From the NCBI RefSeq assembly GCF_011761185.1, contig NZ_JAAOYM010000001.1, positions 3,534,001-3,598,000 on the forward strand: a stretch of DNA of 64,000 bases. Reading direction: 5' to 3'. The stretch is from Saccharomonospora amisosensis. Lineage in GTDB: Bacteria > Actinomycetota > Actinomycetes > Mycobacteriales > Pseudonocardiaceae. A program made the translations under genes and the position numbers. Shown here one piece after another: positions 45,088 through 53,303 of the stretch. The first letter of the stretch is position 1. The number at the start of each line of letters is the position of its first letter. The notes beneath the pieces were generated by a model that was not told the origin of the DNA, searched no databases, and saw only the letters and a list, made by a program, of their open reading frames with translations.

Positions 45088-46454
45088 CAATTCCCCTCCG
45101 TGCTGATGAAGACGTTCTTGGTCTCGGTGAACGCCTCGACCGCGTCCGGGCCGAGTTCCCTGCCGAGGCCGGACTGCTTGAAGCCGCCGAACGGTGTCCA
45201 GTACCGCACCGACGCGTGGGAGTTGACCGAAAGGTTGCCCGCCTCGACACCGCGGCTCACGCGCAGCGCGCGGCCGACATCGCTGGTCCAGATCGAGCCG
45301 GAAAGCCCGTACTCGGTGTCGTTGGCGAGCGCGATCGCCTCGGCTTCGTCGGAGAACGGCACGACCGCCACGATCGGGCCGAAGATCTCCTCGGTCAGCA
45401 GCGGGTCGCGCGGCGATCGCGGCGTCACCACGGTGGGCGGGAACCAGAACCCCGGCCCGTCGGGCGCGCTGCCGGTGAACGCCACCGGCGCGGCACCGTC
45501 GAGGTAGGCGGCGACCGAATCCCGGTGCTCGGCGGAGATCAACGGACCCATCTCGGTGCTGTCCTCGCCCGGATCGCCGACGACGACGCCCTTGACCGCC
45601 GGTTCGAGCAGTTCCATGAAGCGGTCGTAGACCTCGGCCTGCACCAGAATCCGGGAGCGTGCGCAGCAGTCCTGGCCCGCGTTGTCGAACACCCCGTAGG
45701 GAGCCGTGGCCGCGGCGCGTTCCAGGTCGGCGTCGGCGAAGACGATGTTGGCGTTTTTGCCGCCCAGCTCCAGGGTCACCCGCTTCACCTGCTGCGAGCA
45801 CCCCGCCATGATCTGCTTTCCGACCTCGGTGGAGCCGGTGAACACCACCTTGCGCACCGCGGAGTGCTCGACGAACCGACGCCCCACCACCGAGCCCTTT
45901 CCGGGCAGCACCTGGAACACGTCCTCGGGGATGCCCGCCTCCCTCGCCAGCTCGGCCAGCCGCAGCGCGGTCAGCGGCGTCAGTTCGGCGGGCTTTAGCA
46001 CCACGGTGTTTCCCGCCGCGAGCGCGGGCGCGAAGCCCCAGCCCGCGATGGGCATCGGGAAGTTCCACGGCACGATCACGCCGACCACACCGAGCGGCTC
46101 GGCGAAGGTGATGTTCACTCCGCCCGGCACGGGGATCTGCTTGCCGATCAGCCGCTCCGGTGCCGCCGCGTAGTAGTGCAGCACGTCGCGGACGTTGCCC
46201 GCCTCCCAGCGCGCGTTACCGATCGGGTGCCCTGAGTTGGCCACCTCCAGCCCGGCGAGGTTCTCCAGGTCGGCGTCCACGGCGTCGGCGAAGCGGCGCA
46301 GCAGCCGCGCCCTGTCGCCAGGAGCGACCGCTCGCCACGACGGCAGTGCCGCGCTCGCCCGTTCGATGGCCGCGTCGGCTTCTTCGGCGCTGGTCAAGTC
46401 CACCGTGCGGATCACTTCCGCGGTGGCCGGGTTGACCACATGGCATGCTGTCAT
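45087..46454 (-). CDS. NAD(P)-dependent aldehyde dehydrogenase of the gamma-glutamyl operon
   Basis: 455 residues from ATG 46454, a little shorter than the usual 480-500. Key positions are present: PWNFPM, FTGSTEVGKQIM, general base Glu in VTLELGGKNANIVF, nucleophile Cys in GQDCCARSRI, and GPLISAEHRD. It is similar to PuuC/KauB-type enzymes that oxidise gamma-glutamyl-aminoaldehydes. Its predicted step here is gamma-glutamyl-aminoacetaldehyde to gamma-glutamylglycine. It overlaps the hydrolase gene by 4 nt (ATGA) and the SDR gene by 1 nt, so production is coupled. Confidence 0.93.
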   Translation of the reverse strand: MTACHVVNPATAEVIRTVDLTSAEEADAAIERASAALPSWRAVAPGDRARLLRRFADAVDADLENLAGLEVANSGHPIGNARWEAGNVRDVLHYYAAAPERLIGKQIPVPGGVNITFAEPLGVVGVIVPWNFPMPIAGWGFAPALAAGNTVVLKPAELTPLTALRLAELAREAGIPEDVFQVLPGKGSVVGRRFVEHSAVRKVVFTGSTEVGKQIMAGCSQQVKRVTLELGGKNANIVFADADLERAAATAPYGVFDNAGQDCCARSRILVQAEVYDRFMELLEPAVKGVVVGDPGEDSTEMGPLISAEHRDSVAAYLDGAAPVAFTGSAPDGPGFWFPPTVVTPRSPRDPLLTEEIFGPIVAVVPFSDEAEAIALANDTEYGLSGSIWTSDVGRALRVSRGVEAGNLSVNSHASVRYWTPFGGFKQSGLGRELGPDAVEAFTETKNVFISTEGN

Positions 46455-47167
46455 CGCTTGGCAGCCTCCTTCACCAGCGCCGCGAACAGGCGCACATCGT
46501 CACCGGTCTGCTCGGGGTGCCACTGCACGCCGACCACGAAGGGTTCACCTGGCAGCTCGACCGCCTCGACCGTGCCGTCGGCCGCCCAGCCGACCGCGCG
46601 CAGCCCCGTGCCGAGCCGGGCCACGGCCTGGTGGTGGTAGCACTGGCAACTGGTGCGCTCCCCCAGGATCGTGCCGACGCGGCTTTCCGGTTCCAGCCGC
46701 ACCTCGGTGGTGCCGTAGACGCCGGGAGCGGGCTGGTGCCGCGTGGTGCCGGTGTGTTCGGGCAGGTGCTGGGTGAGCGTGCCGCCGAGCGCCACGTTGA
46801 GCAGTTCCATCCCCCGGCAGACGGCCAGCACCGGTACCGACCGCTCCAGCGCTGCGGAAAGCAGGGGGAACTCGGCGGCGTCTCGCTCCGGCCGCGTCAC
46901 CGTCGCCGGATGTGGCTCGGCGCCGTAACGGGCCGGGTCCACATCAGCCCCTCCCGCGAGCACGAGACCGGACACGGCGCCGATCGCCGCGAAATGGCCG
47001 ACACCGAGTGAGGGGAGCAGCACCGGAACGCCACCCGCGGCCAGCACGCGGTCGACGTAGGTGCGGTGCAGCAACACAGCGTCGGTGTCCCACACCCCCC
47101 ACCTGGCGCGCTCCACATAGGTGGAGATACCGATGAGGGGACCGTGGTCAGAGCCGCTCGAAGCCAC
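46451..47167 (-). CDS. Gamma-glutamyl hydrolase, class I glutamine-amidotransferase-like (PuuD family)
   Basis: 238 residues from GTG 47167, which overlaps the end of the synthetase gene by 20 bp; a longer open frame to 47254 is inside that gene. The C26 peptidase fold is clear: PLIGISTYVERARWG, LVLAGGADVDPARYG, nucleophile Cys in VLAVCRGMELLNVALGG and the His/Glu of VGVQWHPEQTG. PuuD-type enzymes cleave gamma-glutamyl-GABA. Here the operon predicts gamma-glutamylglycine, releasing glutamate and glycine. The following gene starts with a 4-nt overlap. Confidence 0.92.
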   Translation of the reverse strand: MASSGSDHGPLIGISTYVERARWGVWDTDAVLLHRTYVDRVLAAGGVPVLLPSLGVGHFAAIGAVSGLVLAGGADVDPARYGAEPHPATVTRPERDAAEFPLLSAALERSVPVLAVCRGMELLNVALGGTLTQHLPEHTGTTRHQPAPGVYGTTEVRLEPESRVGTILGERTSCQCYHHQAVARLGTGLRAVGWAADGTVEAVELPGEPFVVGVQWHPEQTGDDVRLFAALVKEAAKR

Positions 47168-48512
47168 GAATGCGCTCCCAGTCGGTGACCGCGGCATCGA
47201 AGGCGGCCTGCTCGATCCGCGCCGCGTTGAGGTAGTGCTCCACCACGTCGTCACCGAACGCGGCGCGCGCCACCTTGCTGTCCCGAAGCGACTCCGCCGC
47301 GTCGCGCAGCGTCGAGGGCACGGTGGGGGCGTCGGATTCGTAGGCGTTGCCGGTGTTCTCCGGTTCCAGCGGCAGTTCGTTGTCGATGCCGTGCAGGCCC
47401 GCGGCGATCAGCGCGGCGACCGCCAGGTAGGGGTTGACGTCGCCGCCGGGTACGCGGTTCTCCACGCGCAGCGAATCGCCGTGGCCGACCACGCGTAGCG
47501 CGCAGGTGCGGTTGTCGGTTCCCCACGCGACGGCGGTGGGTGCGAAGCTGCCCCGCGCGTAGCGCTTGTAGGAGTTGATGTTGGGCGCGAAGAAGTAGGT
47601 CAGCTCCCGCAGGCAGGCCAGTTGCCCGGCCAGGAAATGCCGCATGAGCGGGGAGAAGCCGTGCTCGTCGTCCCCGGCCAGCACGGCCTCGCCGTCGGTG
47701 GAGCGCAGGCTGATGTGGATGTGGCAGGAGTTGCCCTCACGCTCGTTGTACTTGGCCATGAAGGTCAGGCTCTTGCCCTCCTGCGCGGCGATCTCCTTGG
47801 CACCGACCTTGTAGATGCTGTGGTTGTCGCACGTGGACAGTGCGTCGGTGTATCGGAAGGCGATCTCGTGCTGCCCGGGGTTGCACTCGCCCTTGGCGGA
47901 CTCCACGTACATCCCGGCGCCCGCCATCGCGTTGCGAATGCGGCGCAGCAGCGGTTCCACCCTGGCCGTTCCCAGCATCGAGTAGTCCACGTTGTACTGG
48001 TTGGCCGGGGTGAGCGCGCGGTAGCCGCGCTGCCAGGCCTGCTCGTAGGTGTCGTCGAAGACGATGAACTCCAACTCGGTGCCCACGAACGCCGCGAGCC
48101 CCCGCTCGGCCAGCCGGTCGAGCTGGCGCCGCAGCACCTGCCTCGGCGAGACGGTCACCTCACCGCCCTCGACCCACTCGACATCGCACAGCACCAGCGC
48201 GGTGCCCTCATGCCACGGCAGCAGGCGCAGCGTGGCCAGGTCGGGCCGCAGCACGAAGTCGCCGTAGCCGCGGTCCCAGGAGGAGATGGCGTAACCGTCG
48301 ACGGTGTTCATGTCGACGTCGACGGCCAGCAGGTAGTTGCAGGCCTCCGTGGCGTGGTCGATGACCTCGTTGAGGAAGTAGTCGGCGGCGCAGCGCTTGC
48401 CCTGCAACCTGCCCTGCATGTCGGTCATCGCGACCAGCACGGTGTCGACGGTGCCCTCGGCCACGAGGTCGCGTAATGCGTCGAGGGTGAGCATGCCGTG
48501 ACTGTTTCTCAT
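47148..48512 (-). CDS. Glutamine-synthetase-family gamma-glutamylethanolamide (or polyamine) synthetase, GlnA4-like
   Basis: 454 residues from ATG 48512 (AGAGGG upstream). It has the GS fold with TELEFIVFDDTYEQAW, AKGECNPGQHEIAFRY, KYNEREGNSCHIHISL, ANINSYKRYA-type FAPNINSYKRYARGSF and VENRVPGGDVNPYLAVAA. It lacks the C-terminal adenylylation-loop Tyr context of true GlnA. Actinobacterial homologues gamma-glutamylate amines; S. coelicolor GlnA4 has been reported as gamma-glutamylethanolamide synthetase, and the adjacent ethanolamine permease supports that over putrescine. It first activates glutamate with ATP and then couples the amine. It is the first gene of the four-gene operon. Confidence 0.9.
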   Translation of the reverse strand: MRNSHGMLTLDALRDLVAEGTVDTVLVAMTDMQGRLQGKRCAADYFLNEVIDHATEACNYLLAVDVDMNTVDGYAISSWDRGYGDFVLRPDLATLRLLPWHEGTALVLCDVEWVEGGEVTVSPRQVLRRQLDRLAERGLAAFVGTELEFIVFDDTYEQAWQRGYRALTPANQYNVDYSMLGTARVEPLLRRIRNAMAGAGMYVESAKGECNPGQHEIAFRYTDALSTCDNHSIYKVGAKEIAAQEGKSLTFMAKYNEREGNSCHIHISLRSTDGEAVLAGDDEHGFSPLMRHFLAGQLACLRELTYFFAPNINSYKRYARGSFAPTAVAWGTDNRTCALRVVGHGDSLRVENRVPGGDVNPYLAVAALIAAGLHGIDNELPLEPENTGNAYESDAPTVPSTLRDAAESLRDSKVARAAFGDDVVEHYLNAARIEQAAFDAAVTDWERIRGFERL

Positions 48513-48692
48513 CGAGACACCCTCTCGCAGCGCCTGAACTCTTTCAAAGGATCGATGCTGATCCATTCAGACCATTTCGTACTCCGCGCAGGGACGCTCG
48601 TCAAGCCCTTGACAAAGCCGATCGGGTGCATGACCCTCAGCGCACTTAAAGGACTGGCACGACATCCATTGAAAACCTGCCGAGGAGGCGTC
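48513..48692. promoter_or_regulatory. Divergent control region of the ethanolamine operon and permease
   Basis: 180 bp between the two starts. GGATC (48549-48553) and GATCC (48560-48564) form an inverted repeat. ATCCATT occurs twice (around 48561 and 48664). A TTGACA hexamer at 48609-48614 could be the permease -35, though the -10 at 17 bp spacing is poor. The permease has a strong GAGGAGG ribosome binding site. No regulator site can be assigned with confidence. Confidence 0.45.
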
Positions 48693-50132
48693 GTGGCCGA
48701 GCACGTCGAGTACGACCAGGTTGACGACAACTACCTGAGACAGCGCCAGCTCAAACGCGGCGCCGCGGGCTGGCTACTGCTGGCCGGCCTCGGGGTTTCC
48801 TACGTGATCTCCGGAGATTTCGCGGGTTGGAACTTCGGCCTTGCCGAGGGCGGCTGGGGTGGGTTGCTCATCGCCACCGTGCTGATGGCGATCATGTACG
48901 GCTGCATGGTGTTCGGCCTCGCGGAGATGTCGTCGGCAATGCCGGTGGCCGGTGCGGGATACGGTTTCGCCCGCCGTGCGCTCGGCCCGCTCGGCGGGTT
49001 CGCCACGGGAGTGGCGATCCTGATCGAGTACGCCATCGCACCGGCCGCGATCTCGATCTTCATCGGCGGCTACATCGAGACCCTCGGACTGTTCGGCATC
49101 ACCAACAGCTGGCCGGTCTTCCTCGTCTGTTACATCATCTTCATCGGCATTCACCTCTACGGCGTCGGCGAGGCGCTGCGGCTGATGTTCGCGATCACGG
49201 CGGTGGCCGTGGTGGCGCTGGTCGCGTTCGTGGTCGGCATGGTGCCGAAGTTCGACGTCGACAACCTGTTCGACATCGTGCCGGACGACGCCGTCGCGGG
49301 TGCGAGCAGTTTCCTGCCGTTCGGCATCACCGGCGCCATGGCCGCACTGGTTTACGGCATCTGGTTCTTCCTCGCCATCGAGGGCGTGCCGCTCGCCGCC
49401 GAGGAAGCGCGTGACCCGAAGAAGGACATGCCCCGCGGCATCATCGCGGGTATGGGGGCGCTGGTGGTGTTCGCCGCGCTGATCCTGCTGATCGCGCCCG
49501 GTGCCGCCGGGTCGAGTGCCATCGCGTCCTCGGACAACCCGCTGCCCGAGGCCGTGCGCGCCGCCTACGGCGGGGACAACTTCCTCGCGCAGTTCATCAA
49601 CTACGTCGGTCTCGCCGGGCTGATCGCGAGCTTCTTCTCGATCATCTACGCCTACTCCCGGCAACTGTTCGCGCTGTCCCGCGCCGGGTACCTGCCGAGG
49701 TGGCTGTCGAAGACCGGTGCGCGCAAGACTCCCTACCTCGCGCTCATCGTGCCCGGCACGGTCGGGTTCATACTCGCAGCCGCCACCCAGGACGGCGCGC
49801 TGCTGATCAACATCGCGGTCTTCGGCGCCACCGTGTCCTATGTGTTGCTGAACCTTTCCCACATCGTGTTGCGGGTGAAGGAACCGGGAATGGAGCGGCC
49901 CTACCGCACCCCTGGTGGCATCGTGACGACCGGCGTCTCGCTGGTGCTCGCGGTGGCGGCGGTCATCGCCACGTTCGTGGTCGACGAGATCGCGGCGGCC
50001 ATCACGGCGTGCATCTTCCTCGCCGCGATCGCCTACTTCTGGTTCTACAGCAGGCACCGGCTCGTCGCGGCGGCACCCGAGGAGGAGTTCGCGGCCATCA
50101 AGCAGGCGGAGTCCGAACTGGAACGCGACTGA
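48693..50132 (+). CDS. Ethanolamine permease, APC family
   Basis: 479 residues from GTG 48693 with GAGGAGG five bases upstream; the longer open frame to 48498 would read through the divergent promoter. About 12 membrane helices. The first third has the features I associate with the ethanolamine permease group: SGDFAGWNFGLAEGGWGG, MYGCMVFGLAEMSSAMPVAG, YGFARRALGPLGGFATG and LIEYAIAPAAISIFIGGYIE. It imports ethanolamine, probably by proton symport. It is divergent from the gamma-glutamylation operon, which would process the imported amine. Specificity for another small amine is possible. Confidence 0.9.
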   Translation: MAEHVEYDQVDDNYLRQRQLKRGAAGWLLLAGLGVSYVISGDFAGWNFGLAEGGWGGLLIATVLMAIMYGCMVFGLAEMSSAMPVAGAGYGFARRALGPLGGFATGVAILIEYAIAPAAISIFIGGYIETLGLFGITNSWPVFLVCYIIFIGIHLYGVGEALRLMFAITAVAVVALVAFVVGMVPKFDVDNLFDIVPDDAVAGASSFLPFGITGAMAALVYGIWFFLAIEGVPLAAEEARDPKKDMPRGIIAGMGALVVFAALILLIAPGAAGSSAIASSDNPLPEAVRAAYGGDNFLAQFINYVGLAGLIASFFSIIYAYSRQLFALSRAGYLPRWLSKTGARKTPYLALIVPGTVGFILAAATQDGALLINIAVFGATVSYVLLNLSHIVLRVKEPGMERPYRTPGGIVTTGVSLVLAVAAVIATFVVDEIAAAITACIFLAAIAYFWFYSRHRLVAAAPEEEFAAIKQAESELERD

Positions 50133-50139
50133 CGACGTC

Positions 50140-50174
50140 GTCGGGGTCGGCCGCGGCTTGCGGCCGACCCCGAC
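50140..50174. terminator. Bidirectional hairpin between permease and GNAT genes
   Basis: GTCGGGGTCGGCCGC (50140-50154) pairs perfectly over 15 bp with GCGGCCGACCCCGAC (50160-50174), loop GGCTT. It lies 7 bp after the permease stop and 2 bp from the end of the convergent acetyltransferase gene, so it probably serves both. Confidence 0.85.
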
Positions 50175-50176
50175 TG

Positions 50177-50947
50177 TCAGGTCGCGACCCGGTAGTGGTA
50201 TCCGCTGACCTCGCCGAATCCCATCCCCTCGTACAGCCGCACGGCCGCCGCGTTGTCGCGCTCGACCTGCAGGTACATGTGGTCGGCTCCGTTCGCCTCC
50301 GCCCACCTCGCCAGTGCGGCGAGCACGCCACGGGCCGCTCCCCTGCCGCGCGCCCGCGCTCGGGTGGCCATCCCGAACACCCCCGCCCAGCCGGTGTCGA
50401 CGACCGCGCGGCCGACCGCGACGACCTCGCCCCCGGCGAGCACGCAAGCGTATGCGGAAAGAGCGAGCGCACGCCGAAGCAGCTCCCACTCGCCACGAGG
50501 ATCGGGGTCTGTGCCGGACACGGCATGCCAGGTCTCGAACCAGGCGCGGGTGGGTCGCTCCTCCAGCCGCAGGCACGGCGAGCCGGATTCGGCGCGCTCC
50601 AGTACCCGGCAGGTCCGCGCCGCCCGCAACGACATCAGCCCGTGCCGCCGGTACCCACGTTCGGCCAGCAGTTCGTCAAGCCCTTCGGGAGCCGCCCTGG
50701 CGGTGATCTGGAACCGGGCTTGTGCGCCCCGGTCGGCGTAGTACCGCTCCACCTCGGTAACCCTGGCCGCCAGCTCGCCTGGCCCGTCGGCGATCCCGTG
50801 GGGCAGTACCGTTCCCACCCACCACGCACAGCCCGGCGCGTGGCGCAGCCACCACCCTCCAAGACGTTCGACGTGTTCGGCCGGGAGAGCACGCGCCGCC
50901 CGCTCCTGCAGCCCGGCCGCGAGCGTGGGTTCGGATCCGCTGGACAC
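50177..50947 (-). CDS. GNAT-family N-acetyltransferase
   Basis: 256 residues from GTG 50947; ATG 50977 ten codons earlier is also possible. The C-terminal GNAT core is clear: VVAVGRAVVDTGWAGVFGMA, the acetyl-CoA pyrophosphate loop [20 protein letters not shown], and VERDNAAAVRLYEGMGF. The N-terminal half (GWWLRHAPGCAWWVGTVLPH) has the size of a second, degenerate GNAT-like domain, as in two-domain members. The substrate is unknown. It is transcribed alone and convergent with the permease. Confidence 0.9.
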   Translation of the reverse strand: MSSGSEPTLAAGLQERAARALPAEHVERLGGWWLRHAPGCAWWVGTVLPHGIADGPGELAARVTEVERYYADRGAQARFQITARAAPEGLDELLAERGYRRHGLMSLRAARTCRVLERAESGSPCLRLEERPTRAWFETWHAVSGTDPDPRGEWELLRRALALSAYACVLAGGEVVAVGRAVVDTGWAGVFGMATRARARGRGAARGVLAALARWAEANGADHMYLQVERDNAAAVRLYEGMGFGEVSGYHYRVAT

Positions 50948-51369
50948 CCACCCATCCTGCGACACCGGCCCAAACACTTATTCCCGCCAAGCACCCGTGA
51001 CGGCACGTCCAAGCCGCGGAGGCCCGTCGAGGGGCGCCAGTCCAAGTCACCGGAGCCGAGGTTCTGCCGCAGACACACCGGCACAGCACCCACTCCCACG
51101 GATCTCCACCGCGGAAATGATCGAACTGGGCAGGCAGAGCGATCGGTTGCGGGCCGAGGGCTGAGCGAGGAGGCGGCGATCGTCATGACCAGCGGCCGGG
51201 AGGCGCTGGGCTGTTGCTGCCGCGCGATCCTGGACACGTTCCGGGATACGGCCGGGTGGCTGCGGGAAACGGGCGCGCTGACACGCTGGCCGTACGGCCC
51301 GTGAAACCCGGGCAGACGGCGAAGGGCGGCCTAACATGTTCCTGTGAACTCAGGGCTGGGCCAGGCAGT
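50948..51369. other. Intergenic region with a possible small frameshifted gene
   Basis: About 420 bp. Two short segments in different frames read as one helical protein. ATG 51118 gives MIELGRQSDRLRAEG and stops at 51164; one base out of register, GLSEEAAIVMTSGREALGCC continues and ends ALTRWPYGP at the stop 51302-51304. If joined this is about 60 residues. The downstream part could alone start at ATG 51185 (39 residues). I cannot name a family. It may be a remnant or chance; no other feature is seen. Confidence 0.35.
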
Positions 51370-51828
51370 ATGAGCGGACTGTCCGCACGGCTGGCCGCCA
51401 TCGTCGACGCGCTGCCGCTCGTGCCGGGGATGCGCGTCCTGGAGATCGGTGGCGCTCCCGGTGCCGCGGCGAAGGCCGTCGCCCGGCGGATAGGCGGGAC
51501 AGGCGGGAAGACCGGCGGCCACGTGCTGATGATCGACCGCTCGGCCAACGGAATCGCGCTCACCAGGCAGAACGCGTCCGCCGAGATCGAGGCGGGCATT
51601 CTCAGCATCCGGCAGGTCGCCGCGGAGGAGTTTCACCTGCTGCCCGGTGAGCGTCCGTTCGACCTGGCTTTCGCCGTTCGGGTCGGCGCCCTCGACGGAC
51701 GCCACCCCCGTGCCGGGCAGGTCGCACTCCGGCGCATCGCCGACGCTCTCACCCCCGCCGGGCGGCTGTTCATCGATGGCGGCGACCCGCTGCGTGAACT
51801 CCAACTCCCGCCACGCGACGGTTCCTGA
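51370..51828 (+). CDS. Small class I SAM-dependent methyltransferase
   Basis: 152 residues from ATG 51370; the open frame to 51214 lacks features. Motif I is MRVLEIGGAPGAAAKAVARR, where GGAPG replaces the usual G-C-G-P-G, followed by the acidic motif II VLMIDRSANG and motif IV-like PFDLAFAVRVGALDG, ending in LRRIADALTPAGRLFIDGG. The length is close to the minimum for this fold, so it may lack a substrate-binding extension. The substrate is unknown. It is convergent with the membrane LuxR gene. Confidence 0.8.
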   Translation: MSGLSARLAAIVDALPLVPGMRVLEIGGAPGAAAKAVARRIGGTGGKTGGHVLMIDRSANGIALTRQNASAEIEAGILSIRQVAAEEFHLLPGERPFDLAFAVRVGALDGRHPRAGQVALRRIADALTPAGRLFIDGGDPLRELQLPPRDGS

Positions 51829-51885
51829 CCGGCAGCCCGCTCCCCGACGGCGGCCTCGGCGCGATCGACGTGCGGGACCTGGCCG

Positions 51886-53115
51886 CTACGGCGTGGTCTT
51901 CTCCTCCACATGTCCACCACGCAGGCCACCGTCGTCCGCGACACCGGAGGAGGCCGTGACCCGGCGCGACCCATTGCCCTGGGAGAAGTCGCCGCGACCT
52001 GCCACTTCAGCCTGCCGATGTCGCGCCGGTGAGGCGACCGGGGTCGGCGACTCGTAACCCGCGGAGAGCGAAGGATGCCATGAACTGATCACCTCAGCCG
52101 TCCAGCCGGGGCCGCCCTTGCTCGGGTCCGTCGGGTCCGGAGGCGCTTGCCTTGGCAGTCGGTGCGTCGGCTTGGCTCGCTGTGCCAGGAAGTCGGTGGC
52201 GAACGCGACAAGCTCCGCCTTCGTGCCCAGCCCGAGCTTGCGTCTCATGTTGTGGGCGTGGTTGCGAACGGTGCTCTCAGTGACGAAGAGCTCCGAGGCG
52301 ATCGCCGCGTAGGTTCTGCCCCTGCCCAGCAGTTCGAGTATCTCCATCTCCCGCCGGGTCAGGCCCAGGTCCGTACTGGTCGACGCGAGCAGCTCCGCGA
52401 TCTGATTCGCCAGCGCACGCCGGTAGATCGACCCGTCCTCGCATATCTCGCGGAGCGCGGCGTGCACATCCGTCGCGTTCGGCGCGTCCGCGGGAACGCC
52501 GTAGCGGACGAGGATCGTCTCAATCGTCTCGCGGAACCCGTTCGCGATCCTGCGCCGTTCCCGAAGAACCGCCCTGCGGGCACGCTCATGGACGCGAACC
52601 TCCCGCGAAAAGGCGACCAGCAAAACCACGAGCGAGGACCACAACAGCAGCAGGGACGGTCGTGGCTGGCCTTCCGCGAGCACGTTGGCCTGCAGGTGTA
52701 CCCGCAGCATGAGCACCCCGAAGAAGACGACCATCCCCAGCAATGCGCCGAACAGCCCATAGTGCACCGCCAACCGGAATACCAAGAAGGGAAAGAACGC
52801 GACCGGCATCGCCTCCGGGTCGAACGCGAAGAGGAGGAACAGCAGCCAGGCGATCGCGGCATCGGCGAGCAGTGCCCCTGTCCGCAACCGGTAGGCAGCG
52901 CCGAGATCGCGCACCTGGGCGAGCCGACGAGAATCATAGACGCTCAGTCCGACGGCCACCCCTGCCAGCACCACGGCACCCACCCGGCTCAGCGGGTCGA
53001 AAACCAGCGCCATACCGAGGACCAGCAGCGCGGCAAGGTAACGGACACGACAGAGCAGCCGCTCGCGCTCTCGCAGGGACTGCACCTCGGGATCGGTGAC
53101 GCTGAGATCGCTCAT
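51886..53115 (-). CDS. Membrane-anchored LuxR-family regulator on a degenerate sensor-kinase scaffold
   Basis: 409 residues from ATG 53115 (AGGGCAGGG upstream; ATG 53145 is an alternative). About six membrane helices occupy residues 23-170. They are followed by RRAVLRERRRIANGFRETIE at 181-200, which resembles the HisKA_3 phosphoacceptor helix but has FRE where kinases have L-H-D. There is no ATPase domain. A LuxR/GerE helix-turn-helix is at 250-310 (LGLTRREMEILELL, IASELFVTESTVRNHAHNMR). The last 100 residues are Pro/Gly/Ser-rich and probably disordered. A membrane-bound one-component regulator is implied. It is divergent from the exported phosphatase gene and probably controls that cluster. 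Confidence 0.88.
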   Translation of the reverse strand: MSDLSVTDPEVQSLRERERLLCRVRYLAALLVLGMALVFDPLSRVGAVVLAGVAVGLSVYDSRRLAQVRDLGAAYRLRTGALLADAAIAWLLFLLFAFDPEAMPVAFFPFLVFRLAVHYGLFGALLGMVVFFGVLMLRVHLQANVLAEGQPRPSLLLLWSSLVVLLVAFSREVRVHERARRAVLRERRRIANGFRETIETILVRYGVPADAPNATDVHAALREICEDGSIYRRALANQIAELLASTSTDLGLTRREMEILELLGRGRTYAAIASELFVTESTVRNHAHNMRRKLGLGTKAELVAFATDFLAQRAKPTHRLPRQAPPDPTDPSKGGPGWTAEVISSWHPSLSAGYESPTPVASPARHRQAEVAGRGDFSQGNGSRRVTASSGVADDGGLRGGHVEEKTTP

Positions 53116-53303
53116 GCCCTGCCCTCTGCCGTAGAGGAAACCCAAAAGACCCTAACCGCGACCGCGTCCAGCGGCAAGGACAACATGTGTCTAGAGAACC
53201 CGGACACGACGTCCATGGATACCCGACCCGTCACTCCGACACCGTGAGCCGACTGTGCCGCCGAGAAACCGGTGGCGGACCCGGAGAAGCGGAGGACGGC
53301 GCG

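Noticed and set aside
47148-48512. Assignment as housekeeping glutamine synthetase glnA
   Set aside because: The operon with a gamma-glutamyl hydrolase and aldehyde dehydrogenase and the adjacent amine permease indicate a gamma-glutamyl-amine synthetase instead.
48774-50576. 600-residue minus-strand frame across the permease
   Set aside because: Antisense to a clear 12-helix permease; no signal or domain and highly charged low-complexity composition.
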